Source: Lepraria neglecta (lineage: Eukaryota; Ascomycota; Lecanoromycetes; Lecanorales; Stereocaulaceae). Taken from it: DNA of 64,000 nucleotides. Where the stretch lies: the NCBI GenBank assembly GCA_033220425.1, contig CM065647.1, positions 4,464,001 through 4,528,000 on the forward strand, read 5' to 3'. This document shows, piece after piece, positions 12,002 through 22,848 of this stretch. How positions within the stretch are numbered: position 1 is the first letter of the stretch; each line of letters starts with the position of its first letter. The notes beneath the pieces were generated by a model that was not told the DNA's origin, made no database searches, and saw only the letters and a program-made list of their open reading frames with translations. A program made the translations under genes and the position numbers.

Positions 12002-12772
12002 ATGACGGACATGCAGCGGCGGCCATATGTGCCGGCAAAGCAACTGAACTCGCAATATCCGGTCAGTGCCCTCCAATGGATTGTTAATAACAAGCTAACA
12101 GCTCTCGAAGCTCATTGACAGCGACCCGTACGTACCTCATGCCGCACCTACCACAACCATACTGACTACCATCCAGCCATTTCAAGCGAGTCTGCAGATA
12201 TGCTCGCACTTCCGACTACTACAAAGCGGGTGCTTTTGCTGCCTTTGGCCCGGGCCTGATGTTGCTCTGGGAAAAGATCTCACCATCACACGTTAGCAAA
12301 AGCAGCTTTGCTTCCGTTATGCGACTGTCCTACACTATCGGTGCTGGCGCTGGATTCCTATACTTCTACACTCTGTCGATCCGTAATTACGCCCAGAGCT
12401 CCTTTGATAAGAGTCCAAGCTAATACGCCGGGCAGAGCGTTTCTACGGGATGGAGGAGAATAAGCGCGAGGTCGAGATGGATATGCGGGAAATGGTTAAC
12501 AAAGTCAAGAAGGGAGAGCCATTGTATGGCAGGTCGAGTCTTACGCCATATATGCAAGGAGTGGCTTCACGAAACTCGAGGTACTCTGGGATTTGGCTCC
12601 ACGTCATTCCATGGTTCAACTTCGTGAATCACGATCAGGTACGTCTACTCGAAAGCAGCTGCTTACCTCATCCACTGATTGTTCATAGCATGGGGTCGAT
12701 ACCGCTAAATACTATAGGCAAGCTGAAAGAGAGCTTGCTGCGGAGCAAGAAGAGAAAGCTAAGAGCGGTTGA
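12002..12772 (+). CDS. Mitochondrial complex I accessory subunit, 20.9 kDa (NUXM/NUO20.9)
   Basis: Accessory membrane-arm subunit of NADH:ubiquinone oxidoreductase, known from Neurospora (20.9 kDa) and Yarrowia (NUXM). Five short exons: 12002-12061, 12102-12127, 12177-12382, 12436-12638 and 12689-12772, giving 192 residues. Family signs: LIDSDPHFKRVCRYARTSDY near the start, a hydrophobic part (GAFAAFGPGLMLLW, then LSYTIGAGAGFLYFYTL), the soluble motif RFYGMEENKREVEMD, GEPLYG, and the end FNFVNHDQHGVDTAKYYRQ. Splicing is required, since no single frame carries more than one of these blocks. An in-frame ATG three codons further on is an alternative start. It is divergent from CSM3, with 289 bp between start codons. 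Confidence 0.88.
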
Positions 12773-13335
12773 GTCGTCATGTACATAAAGGTCGATGGGT
12801 GTTTGGAGAATATGACTCGTTCAAAATTCGGCAAAAGCCAACATTAAGCCCCTGCTTGTGGTATTTAAGCCTACTGCGGGGCAGTCATGGGCTTCTAGGA
12901 GCTTGAGACTGCAAATCTAAAGTGCAGCCTACGCCAACAGCACGCCATCTTCTAACGCAACTAAGCACACTGCACGCGAGTTCTTTGGCTTCTGAACTCG
13001 CTTTTCTGCACACTCCCTGCGCTTTGATGGCACCATTGGCACGCTATTTTACGCTGATCCTTTCTGAACGGCTTACCGCTCTCTCACTCATCGTACGTCG
13101 CTGTAACTTGTCAAATCGATGGGCAAGTCATGATGACATTGGGACTCACCCGGGCTCCTGTACCTCTGGTGTTATGGGACGCGGGCGGAATGCTTACTTT
13201 ACCAAGCTAGTTCCACAGCTCAATGCACAACAGTACTATAGACTCTAGCGAGAAAGTGGCAATACTTCGGTGTTGAGTTGACGATCTTTCTTTGGTTTCG
13301 GTTCTGGGGCTGAGGAAAAGTGAACAAGGTGGCTT
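12773..13335. other. Convergent intergenic region NUXM / TAD2
   Basis: About 560 bases between two 3' ends. A 108-codon plus-strand frame (12922-13248) has no recognisable motif and I do not annotate it. Nothing else is seen. Confidence 0.5.
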
Positions 13336-14055
13336 TCAGATGTCATCACTCAGAGCGGTACCTTTTTCATTTTCCTGAACGTAAAATCGCCGCAGCAACA
13401 TAATGGCCTCTTCGCGGAAAAGACCTCCATACCCAGGATGTGGCTTATCCACACCAGGACTATCAAAGACTGATTAGCGTTGCTAACTTCAGGTACACAT
13501 CATGCGTACTCTGAGTGTATCGAGAGCACTCCGCCAGTGCCACCAAAGCGTTCATTGGAGCAGCCAAAGTATACGGCTCTAATCTGAAATTGACGGAGAG
13601 CAGATGCGCACATGATGCATGGTTCGACGGTCACATATAGATCGGTTTCGCCGAATATAGAAGGCGGGTGTTTACTCAGAATGCTGTTAATGGCGAGGAA
13701 TTCGGCATGCCGGGTCCCCTTCATCGTAAGTTAGAAGGACGTATTATCTTGGCTCCGCGTACAGCTTTACAGAAGCCATGATCTCTGAATAGAATTTGCA
13801 TACATTTAGAGATCGATTAGTATCATTCATACCCTTCCCAATAATTTGACCATGGTGTACAAAAACGCATCCAACAGGCACTTCGTCAGAGGCCAAAGCC
13901 TGCTCGGCCTGCTACGGTCAGCCAAGTGTTCTCAGTGGATGAAGCTTGTTCTGGCATACCATTTCCAAAGCCGCTCGCATATATTGCTGATGAGTCTGAT
14001 CCTGTAACGTCAATGCGTCCTTTTCAGACTCCATTGCCTTTTCATCAATCTCCAT
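13336..14055 (-). CDS. TAD2: tRNA-specific adenosine-34 deaminase catalytic subunit Tad2
   Basis: With Tad3, converts adenosine to inosine at the wobble position of several tRNAs; the gene is essential in yeast. Four exons, 13960-14055, 13804-13908, 13510-13718 and 13336-13459, encode 177 residues. The deaminase core is complete: ALASDEVPVGCVFVHHGQII, then GTRHAEFLAIN with the zinc-binding His and catalytic Glu (HAE), and EPCIMCASALRQ with the two zinc-binding cysteines (PCxxC). The end reads HPGYGGLFREEAIMLLRRFY after the last intron. Without the last splice the frame ends just after the core, so the exon 3 donor (GA|GTACGC) and the ATAG acceptor matter. The gene is divergent from MEC1, with 228 bp between starts. 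Confidence 0.93.
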
Positions 14056-14283
14056 ACCAACAAGGATTTTTCAAATGGCTAGCTGTCACATTTCCGTGAC
14101 AGTGTAAGTGGCAAAATCTGATAGACGATCTTTGGTGGCTCCTGCTCTTGGCGTCCATAGGGCTGAGGTGGAACCTGCGACTTTTGACACCGCGCTTCGT
14201 TGCGATGGGGACGCGTCTATATCTTCAACAGAAATGATTGACAGTGTAGTTGGCCTACTATCCAGGGGAGAGCTTGAGCAAAC

Positions 14284-17200
14284 ATGGCTCGTGGCGTGGC
14301 GAGGACTGGCTCAGGTCGCCCTGTGTTCAGCGAGCTGCAGCAGAACGGAGACATACCACAATCAACATTGGCAGCCCAACTTGTCAACCATTTTACGGAT
14401 GGGAGGAAGCATTCCAAAAACCAGGACCAAGAGACATTTCGGCAGCTGCTTCAAGAAGTCCTTGATGCCGAGGACGAGCAGCATCCTCGACCAGAGGCCT
14501 TCGAGACTAATAGTAACGTGAACTACAAGCTTATCTACGTGATCTTCAAAGCTGGACTTGAAGTTTTAATTTCAGAGGATCCTTTCAGTCGACCAGATGA
14601 GCAAGACAGGCAGGCTAGCGATAGCTTGGCTGCCATAGAGCACACTATCAGAAGGAATCCAGAAGTACTCTTCGTCGTTCCTTCGAGTCAAGAAACCGAT
14701 CGAAAATCGAAGGCACCGTTGTACCTGTGGCTTGTGCCCAAGCTCTTGGCTCTTACAGGGTATAGCGAGAGTGATGGAATCAGAGATGGTGTTATACGAC
14801 TGCTCAAAACTGCTGTGGTCGTTGAGAGAAAGGTACATATGAGGGAAGTAAAAATCAACTCAGTCCTGAAGTACATCAAAGGTTGCACGAAAGGTTAGTT
14901 TACATACCATATTTCAAAAAACTTCCACTGCTAAAAGCCATCTGAAGACCTTCTCTCCTACGTTGAAGCGTCGGCATCCGGTTCCGTGAGCATTCAGACC
15001 CTGCCCCAACCAGTGGTACCTTCGGCTGCGACCATTGCGGAAGTCTGCCCAGATTATTTGCAATACAGGGAGTTGCAAGGCGCAGTAGAAATACGGTTCA
15101 GAGACATCGCATTTGCGAGTGATGTGACCATATCCTTTCTGTTCTTAGTCATTACCAGTGCAGACACGAATGGGGCTGGAACGAGAAGCTCTACAGTCAC
15201 TGAAAATGGTTGGGCACTGAATAGCTTGACCCAGTTCTGGCACTCTATAGCCATGGAAGGCGTGTTACTTAAGTATAACCGGATTTCAAATCGATGTCTC
15301 GTGCACTTCCTGGGCGCACTCCACACGTTCATTTCCCGCATAGCTGGGGTCAAGTTTCCCTCCGCACTTGTGACCAGGAGTGCGATACTCAGTTCGCAGG
15401 CACTATCTACACTCCTTAATACCCAACCCCTGCCCTTAGACTCCACCATCGAACGGGAATTGTGCATGATACTCTTCGAGTTGGCTTTGCTCAGTCAGAA
15501 GTCTCAACCGATACGTCAAACCTTTCTCGAACACATTGTACCGACTCTTCGTGGCGCAAAGGAAGATCGAAGCCAATCCTCTGACTTCGGTCCAGACCTT
15601 AAGGTATGATTCAAGAAACTTTCCTCTAAGTGCCGACCGACTCATAATGCTACAGCACGCTATATCTTTCGTCATTCATTTGCACGATCAGGAGTCTCAG
15701 TTTGGAGCGCTATCTCTGTCTCAGGCTCCATCGTGGTCCTTCAAAGATCCAGGAATACAGCAACTTTATCGCAAGTACTTCCACAATGCGAGATATGATC
15801 CAGAAAGGGAAGACACCGAAAGACCTTCAAAGAGAACACGTCGTCCTGCTGTCAATGGAAAGAAATCAAGCTTCGACGTGCGTTCCAAAATCGTGAACGG
15901 GATCAAAGATCTTTTGGGCGGTCAAGAACATGCTAAGCTCGTAAGCCTCAGCCAAATCGCAGTGTAAGTGACTCTCTTTCCGATGCCGCATTGCACTGTT
16001 GACATGGACCAGCGATTCCTATCCAAGGCTATCAGAAGAGGCACAGTGCTCACTGTACTCATTGATTGGGCAATTAGCATGTGCAAGTGCGAAAAGTCTA
16101 TCAGAAGTTTCGGATCGTAACAACGGCCTTTCTCTAGAAATAAAGTGTCAAATTTGCGATGCCGAATCGGGATGCAGAAGTTCATCAACATCATGGGACG
16201 ATCCAGAATCAGAAGAGATGTTTACTACTATTGCAAGTCTCATCAAGCTGCCGAAAACACAGAAACATAGACGACCACGCATTGCAGCAATGCTGGCCCT
16301 GAAACGACTTCTATCTCATACGGCAAATTTGGATCATCTCAATCTTGCAACGTCTCCGTTTGGCCAATGGTGTTTTCAAGCTTTGCACAGCTCTATAAGA
16401 GAGCTACGTGTTGCTGCTGGGTTAGTTAGCACAACTTACCTTACTCTTTCTGACTGCTGATCAACCAATAGACGGACTTTGCCAGTCTTTCTGCAAGGTG
16501 TTCCAGACTCCGGCATTCTTTCGAAGAACCGCATCCGTAGTCTTGATGTCTTGCGTAATCTATCCTGTCAAAGCGATCTGGCACTACAAGAAACGTGCGT
16601 TTTGGCTTGGGGACAGATTTCTCGGTATGTCGAGCCCAAAAGCCTCCACCGAACATGCTGACCTTCTTCCCAGAGTTTCAAGTGGAGATGAAATGAACCT
16701 GATGTTACTGAAACTTGTGGAGTATCTTGGGCACACCAATGCCCTGCTCTGTGGACTCGCGTATGATGAGGTTAGTTACCATCTTGTACATGAGTAAACT
16801 ACATTGCTTATGAACTGCAGATTCAGGGAATCTCTAATCATTCACCATTCTCAGCAATGAAGCTCTTCGCTCCATACTGGCGCACTATAGCAGTCACCGT
16901 CGTCCAAGATCTGCACCGCCGACCTCAGATAGCACAACAGATATCAGATCTGTTGGCAGTGAGCGTAACCGACTTTCTTTCCATGACCCAAGTCCATACC
17001 GTACCTCACTTCGTTTTGACCAAAAAGAAGGACATCCTGCAGCGGATTGCAGATGCTTGCGGTCAGTCGATCATGGCGCTGTGCAGGGAACACAATAATC
17101 TAGCTGCAATACTTTCGTGTGTTTTACTCCAAACTTCAAGCGACGTGGAAAGCCTAGTCATGAATTTGCTCAATGCCGTGTCCCCAGAGTTCGGCAATGT

Positions 17201-20200
17201 CGACTGTGCGGAATTGCTCAGATCAGAGCCCCAAGCAACGGCTTCCGAGTTGCTGAGAGCTGCTGGGGAGAGCGATGAAGTGAAGAAAGCCAAGGCAAGT
17301 TGTTGCCTTTCTCGCTTTAGACATCCAAACTTACCCTCTGTAGGCTCATCAGGCACTGCATTTCCTTGCTGGTGTTACCCACGGGAAGCCAGTCTCGAGT
17401 CGAGGGTCTGCTCGTAAGATAGATGTGATCGGCCCATTCTTCGAGACTCATGTCCTTGGCATCATGGCTCTACTTGCCGATACTATCAATGACGGAAAGG
17501 GCCCACAGCCAGTCCTAGAAAAGATCAGGTGTCTGGGAGCAATTCGCGAGATGATCAAGCTCGCGAGGAGCCACGTCAGCAACGGCTTGCCACAGGTATA
17601 TACTCCTTTTTCAATACACTTGACTAGTGCTAATTTGTTTCGTAGATATGTGCATGTCTGCGATCAGCCATCGAGAACAAGGACCTCGCTAATCAAGGCT
17701 TTGATGCGTGGATAATCATGTTGATTACTCTTGGAGAAGACGAAATTGCAACACTCCTAGATCCGACGTTCGCTATACTTGTCCAGCATTGGGAGACTTT
17801 TCTCCCGGAGATACAGAACAGGGCTTATGACATGATCAGTCACCTCTTGCAAGCTCATTCGTCTATGGTATGGGACATCGTGCACACGCTTCCCTCGCTC
17901 GCTTCTATACCTCTGATGGCCAAATTCGAGGAAGAGCTGAGCAAGCGCAAGTCTAAGAGAGACGTAAAACACCACTTCCAAGCTTTCAGTCAGCGCTGTG
18001 AGAATGAGAATGCCACTGTCGTTTTAACGGCTCTTGGCGAACTTTCCAGTTACCTCGAAGAGCACCAAGGCTTCCTGCACGAGGCTGCCAATAGCGAGCA
18101 ACCTGACCCAGTCGTAAGCCAACTAGCTCGGTCTGTTCTTGATACTTCTGTCCTCTTCAGCAACACACATTCGGACATCGCAATCCTCTGCGCCAGGTGC
18201 CTGGGACTCGTTGGATGCCCGGATCCTACGCGCATTGAAGCGATTAGGGAGAAGAGAGAGATTCTCGTTCTGTCAAATTTCGTCAGAGACGACGAGACGA
18301 ATGACTTTGTGATCTTCTTCCTTCGTGAGGTCCTGGTCAAAGCATTTCTCTCCGCAACCAATTCGAGAAGCCAGGGATTTCTGGCGTATGCTATGCAAGA
18401 ACTGCTGAGCATCTCCGAAATCAAAGAATCTGTAACTCCTCGCTCCAAAGACGGCCCATTCGATGCGAATTATCGTAGATGGGTATCAATCCCGGAATCA
18501 GTGAGGACAACTTTAATGCCCTTTACGGACTCCAAATATTTCGTGACTGCAGGAGTCTCGCAGCCACCATGCAACTACCCTTTGTACAATGCAGGATTGA
18601 GTCACGGACAATGGCTGCGCACTCTTACCTTTGACCTTCTCAAGAAGAAGGCTGGCGCAGGCAAGGTACAGACCATCTTCTCCGTCCTCAGCCGGATTGT
18701 ACGATTTCAAGACATCTCTATCTCAAATTTTCTATTGCCCTTCGCATGTTTAAACGCCATCATCAACGGGACCGACCAAGAAAAGCTGGAGATTGGCCAG
18801 GAACTGCTTCTTGTACTGCATCAACCCTTGCCAGAAAAGGCTCACACGCGAGATAGCATTATTAATTGCAGCCAGGTAAGTGGTGCAGATCTCCTTAGAT
18901 GACACTTGCTTATCTAGATTACGAGCAGACTGTGTTTCAAGTGCTCGACTATCTCTCACGCTGGATGCAAGAGAAGAAAAAGGAACTAGCAACCTCTACA
19001 AATCCGGGTAGTAGAGCGGGTCGCTCGCTGTCCGAGGCGGATATCATCACGGATGTGGCACAGATTCAAAGTGTCGAGATGGTTCTTGGAATAATACCTG
19101 CAGACGTGATATCGCGCCGAGCAGTGGAGTGTAAGTCTTACTCTCGTGCGCTGTTTCATTGGGAGCAATTCATCCGCCAGCAGAGAGACCTGCATAATGC
19201 TACTAATCAAGAAGCCGATCTGGAACCCCTGTACGAAAGACTTCAAGAGATCTATACGCAAATCGACGAGCCCGATGGTATCGAGGGCATCTCAGTGCAC
19301 CTGCACGTACTCAACATTGATCAGCAAATCCTGGAGCACCGCAAAGCAGGGAGATGGACTGCAGCCCAGAGCTGGTACGAATTGCTTCTCACCAAAAGGC
19401 CAAACGATCTCGATGTCCAATACAATCTTCTGACTAGTCTCAAAGAGTCTGGTCAATATGGTAAGTGATGGATTTGACACGAGGCAAATTGTCAATCGGC
19501 TAACGTATATCGAAGATGTCTTATTGAACCAAATCGAGGGCTTCCAGCGGTCCAATGCAAGCGAAGCGCTGTCACTACCGTTTGCCACTGAAGCTTCTTG
19601 GGTGACCGGGAAGTGGGACAAGCTAAGGAAATACCTGTCGTTGGCAACAGATGTTTCAGAAGGTGACTTCAACGTCGGCATCGGACGGGCGCTATTGGCA
19701 CTTTCTGAAGATAAGGTCGATGAATTCTGTAAGATGCTAGATCAACTCCGACGAAACACAGTAAGAGGTCTTTCGGCGACAAACACAACATCACTTCAAG
19801 GCTGCCATGAATCGCTACTCAAGTTTCACGTGCTCACCGAGATTGAGACAATAAGCGGTGTACAGAATCCAGATAATTTGGAGAAAAGTAGCCTTACAGC
19901 ATCCTTGAATCAAAGACTGGACGTTCTCGGGCCGTTCCTGTCCGACAAGCAATATTTGCTGGGACTCAGACGGGCCACAATGCAGCTTTCTAAGTAAGTC
20001 CGTTGCCTCACTTTGGGTTAAAGCTAACATACCCAGGCGGGATTTCTCGAATATCGACATTGCATTGGCATGGCTGACGAGCGCAAAATTGGCACGAAAG
20101 GGTAACTTTACCCATCAAGCATTCAATGCTGTCCTGCATGCCTCTCAATTAGGTGATGAGTCGGCCACAATCGAGCATTCGCGTCTCCTGTGGAGGGAAG

Positions 20201-22293
20201 GCAATCATCGCAAAGCTATCCAAAGTCTCGAAGGTGCCATTGCTGCGAATGCGTTTCGTTCCTATGACTACACCGACGCTGAGGAGTCCATAACTACAAA
20301 CAACACAGGGAGACAGCAACAACAGAACATCCTCAAAGCAAGGGCTCATCTGCTCTTGGCGAAGTGGATTGACAGGGCCGGCCAAACGCAATCCGATGTA
20401 ACCATCAGCCAGTACAAGAAAGCCGTGGACCACCACAACAGATGGGAGAAGGCCCATTACTACCTTGGGAAACATTACAACAAAATTTTAGAATCCGAGA
20501 AAGCGAAACATCCTTCGAAGCAAGCTCAGGTATTCCTCAACGGTGAAACCGCCAAGCTAGTTGTCGATAATTATCTGAGGTCCTTGTGTTTCGGAGCAAA
20601 GTATATTTACCAAACTATGCCCAGACTATTGACACTCTGGCTGGACCTGGGCTCCGACGCCGAGCAGCCTCTGGATTCAAAGTATAATCTTGGGGAGGAA
20701 ACCCGCAGCCATACAATGACACAGCGAAGGAAGATGCTTGGAGCTTGCAACTCTCAAGTACGAAAGCATATTGACCGTCTCCCAGCCTTTGTCTTCTACA
20801 CGGCACTCTCCCAGATAGTGGCTCGAATTTGTCACCCGAATCAAGCTGTCTATAGTCTTCTGGTCGATATTGTCGTCAAGGTCGTCATTGTGCACGCACC
20901 GCAAGCGCTTTGGACTTTGCTGGCCGTCGTAAAGTCATCCTCAAAGGACAGAGCTAACCGAGGATTGACCTGCATGACAAGAATTAATGAGCACGCCAGG
21001 AAGTCACGGACCGACGCCTCAGGACTGGAGCTGAGGACCCTTGTTGCACAAGGCGCAAAGCTGTCCGACCAGTTGTTGAATGTCTGCGAGGGCGATATCC
21101 AAGGGAAGCCAGCTAACGTCAGCCTGACTCGAGATCTCAAATTCAATCACAAGACAGCCTCTTGTAAACTCGCAATACCACTGGAAGTATCTTTGACAGC
21201 TAGTCTGCCAACAGTGACCGATAATGTGAACATGAGGGCGCACAGGGCTTTCAACGACAAGGACTACATCCACATCTCAACCTTTCTTGATGATGTGGTA
21301 GTACTCAACTCGCTGCAGCGACCACGAAAGATCAGCATTCGAGGCTCAGACGGACATGTCTACGCCCTGCTTTGCAAACCAAAAGATGATCTTCGCAAGG
21401 ATCAGCGTTTAATGGAATTCAACGCCATGATCAACCGTGCTCTCAAGAAAGATGCCGGATCCAGTAAACGTCGCCTCTATATCAAGACCTACGCCGTGAC
21501 GCCTCTCAACGAAGAGTGCGGTCTCATTGAGTGGATTGACAACCTCAAGACCCTGCGTGAGATCCTCCTCAGCAGCTACAAGCAGAAAAATGTGCAGATC
21601 AACTACGGAGAGCTTCGCATGCTCCTCACGGAATCTATTTCTGCGCCAGACAAGCTCTCAATCTTCACCAAGAAGATCATCCCCCACTTCACTCCGGTCT
21701 TTCATGAGTGGTTTGTCGAAATGTTTCCTGAGCCTGGTGCATGGTTCACGGCTCGTCTACGCTACACACGTTCCTGCGCGGTCATGTCGATAGTCGGGCA
21801 TGTACTTGGGCTGGGTGATCGCCATGGCGAGAATATCCTCTTCGAAGAGGGCAACGGTGGCACTTTCCATGTCGATTTCAACTGTCTCTTCGACAAAGGC
21901 ATGACTTTCGAGAAGCCAGAGCTTGTCCCCTTCCGTCTTACGCATAACATGATCGACGCATTCGGCGCATACGGCTTCGAAGGACCATTCCGCAAATCAT
22001 GCGAGCTTACCTTAGGTATCCTCCGCCAGAACGAAGATACACTGATGACAATATTGGAAACCTTCTTGTACGACCCGACTACGGATTTCATCGGCAAGAA
22101 GAAGAAGGTACCAAGCATTGTGCCTGATACGCCAGAGGGAGTGCTCGAAAGCGTGAGGAATAAAGTTAGGGGACTATTGCCTATGGAGAGTGTACCATTA
22201 AGCGTAGAGGGATATGTTCAGGCGTTGATACAGCAGGCTACTGATCCTTTCAAGTTGGCGAGTATGTATATTGGGTGGTGCGCTTTCTTTTAG
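14284..22293 (+). CDS. MEC1: Checkpoint PI3K-like kinase Mec1/Rad3/ATR (UvsB)
   Basis: Master kinase of the replication-stress and DNA-damage checkpoint, acting with Ddc2/ATRIP on RPA-coated single-stranded DNA. Twelve exons: 14284-14893, 14948-15603, 15656-15963, 16013-16420, 16472-16624, 16674-16770, 16821-17294, 17344-17595, 17646-18875, 18929-19460, 19516-19993 and 20037-22293. They total 7455 nt, or 2484 residues, in the usual size range. The N-terminal two thirds are HEAT and FAT repeats. The kinase domain includes KISIRGSDGHVYALLCKP (nucleotide loop), the catalytic loop GLGDRHGEN (about 2325-2333) and the DFN metal site (D2346). The protein ends with FATC (DPFKLASMYIGWCAFF). Intron 17295-17343 starts with GC rather than GT. 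The start ATG has A at -3; no better upstream start was seen. Confidence 0.95.
17295..17343 (+). other. GC-AG intron in MEC1
   Basis: The exon ends AAG and the intron begins GCAAGT, the classical GC-type donor, and ends TGTAG. Joining at this pair keeps the frame (KKAK then AHQALHFLAG). The nearest GT-donor alternative, 4 bases downstream, breaks the frame. Confidence 0.75.
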
Positions 22294-22848
22294 TGAGTTA
22301 AAATACTACAAGTCGCATGCACTTCGCCATTCAATCACGCTATTCCCGGCTCTGCCCTATACATGACTCGGGCTGTTTACCTGGCAGCTGAGTCAGATGT
22401 CCGGCGTCGTAGACAAGTGTTGAGCGGATCATCTGGTCGTTTACCTGGCAGTGGAGTCAGATATCGAGCGTTTGAGACAAGGGCTGAGCGGATAGTCTGG
22501 TCGTTTACCTAAACGCAGGGTCAGATATCTGGCCGTCTGGCTGGTGATGAAGCTAGAAACCTGGCTGTTTAGCTGACGGTAGTATTAGAAGTCTGACATT
22601 TTAGAGACAATGAGTATGAACATAGACAGGAACTCGCACCACGTTGAGCAGAGGTTAGGCGCGTTTGGTTAGGTGTTGAGTCGTAGGAGTGGGGAGAGTT
22701 GATGGAGGAGGGAACAGTGCATTATTAGCCCATCTTTTGCGTAGGACATGGCTCCATCGGAGACCTGGGTGGCACAATTATGTGGTCACGAGCCCGCGGA
22801 ATGGTGGATACATAACGGCATTAGAGCATGAATTGGCTGATTTATGTC
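22294..22848. other. Convergent intergenic region MEC1 / RIB7 fusion
   Basis: About 555 bases between two 3' ends. Its centre is occupied by the 64-bp tandem repeat listed separately. The remainder shows no coding frame. Confidence 0.6.
22371..22626. repeat. Decayed tandem repeat, four copies, exact 64-bp period
   Basis: Copies begin at 22371, 22435, 22499 and 22563, each opening with GG(C/T)(T/C)GTTTA. Copies 1 and 2 match over nearly their whole length (TTTACCTGGCAG, GAGTCAGAT, AGACAAG, TGAGCGGAT, TCT). Copy 3 matches in its first 40 bases and copy 4 weakly throughout, but the spacing of 64 bp is kept exactly. This is a minisatellite that has diverged from left to right, just after the MEC1 stop. 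No encoded product is apparent. Confidence 0.85.

Noticed and set aside
12922-13248. 108-codon plus-strand frame
   Set aside because: No motif or family resemblance, and it sits in a convergent intergenic space between two spliced genes.
10701-22293. Checkpoint gene cluster (CSM3 with MEC1)
   Set aside because: Both act in replication-stress signalling, but the genes between them (NUXM, TAD2) are unrelated and fungal housekeeping gene order is usually not functional.
20065-22293. MEC1 C-terminal exon taken as a separate gene starting at 20065
   Set aside because: The FAT region continues upstream through spliced exons in frame, and the whole model sums to an open 2484-residue kinase.
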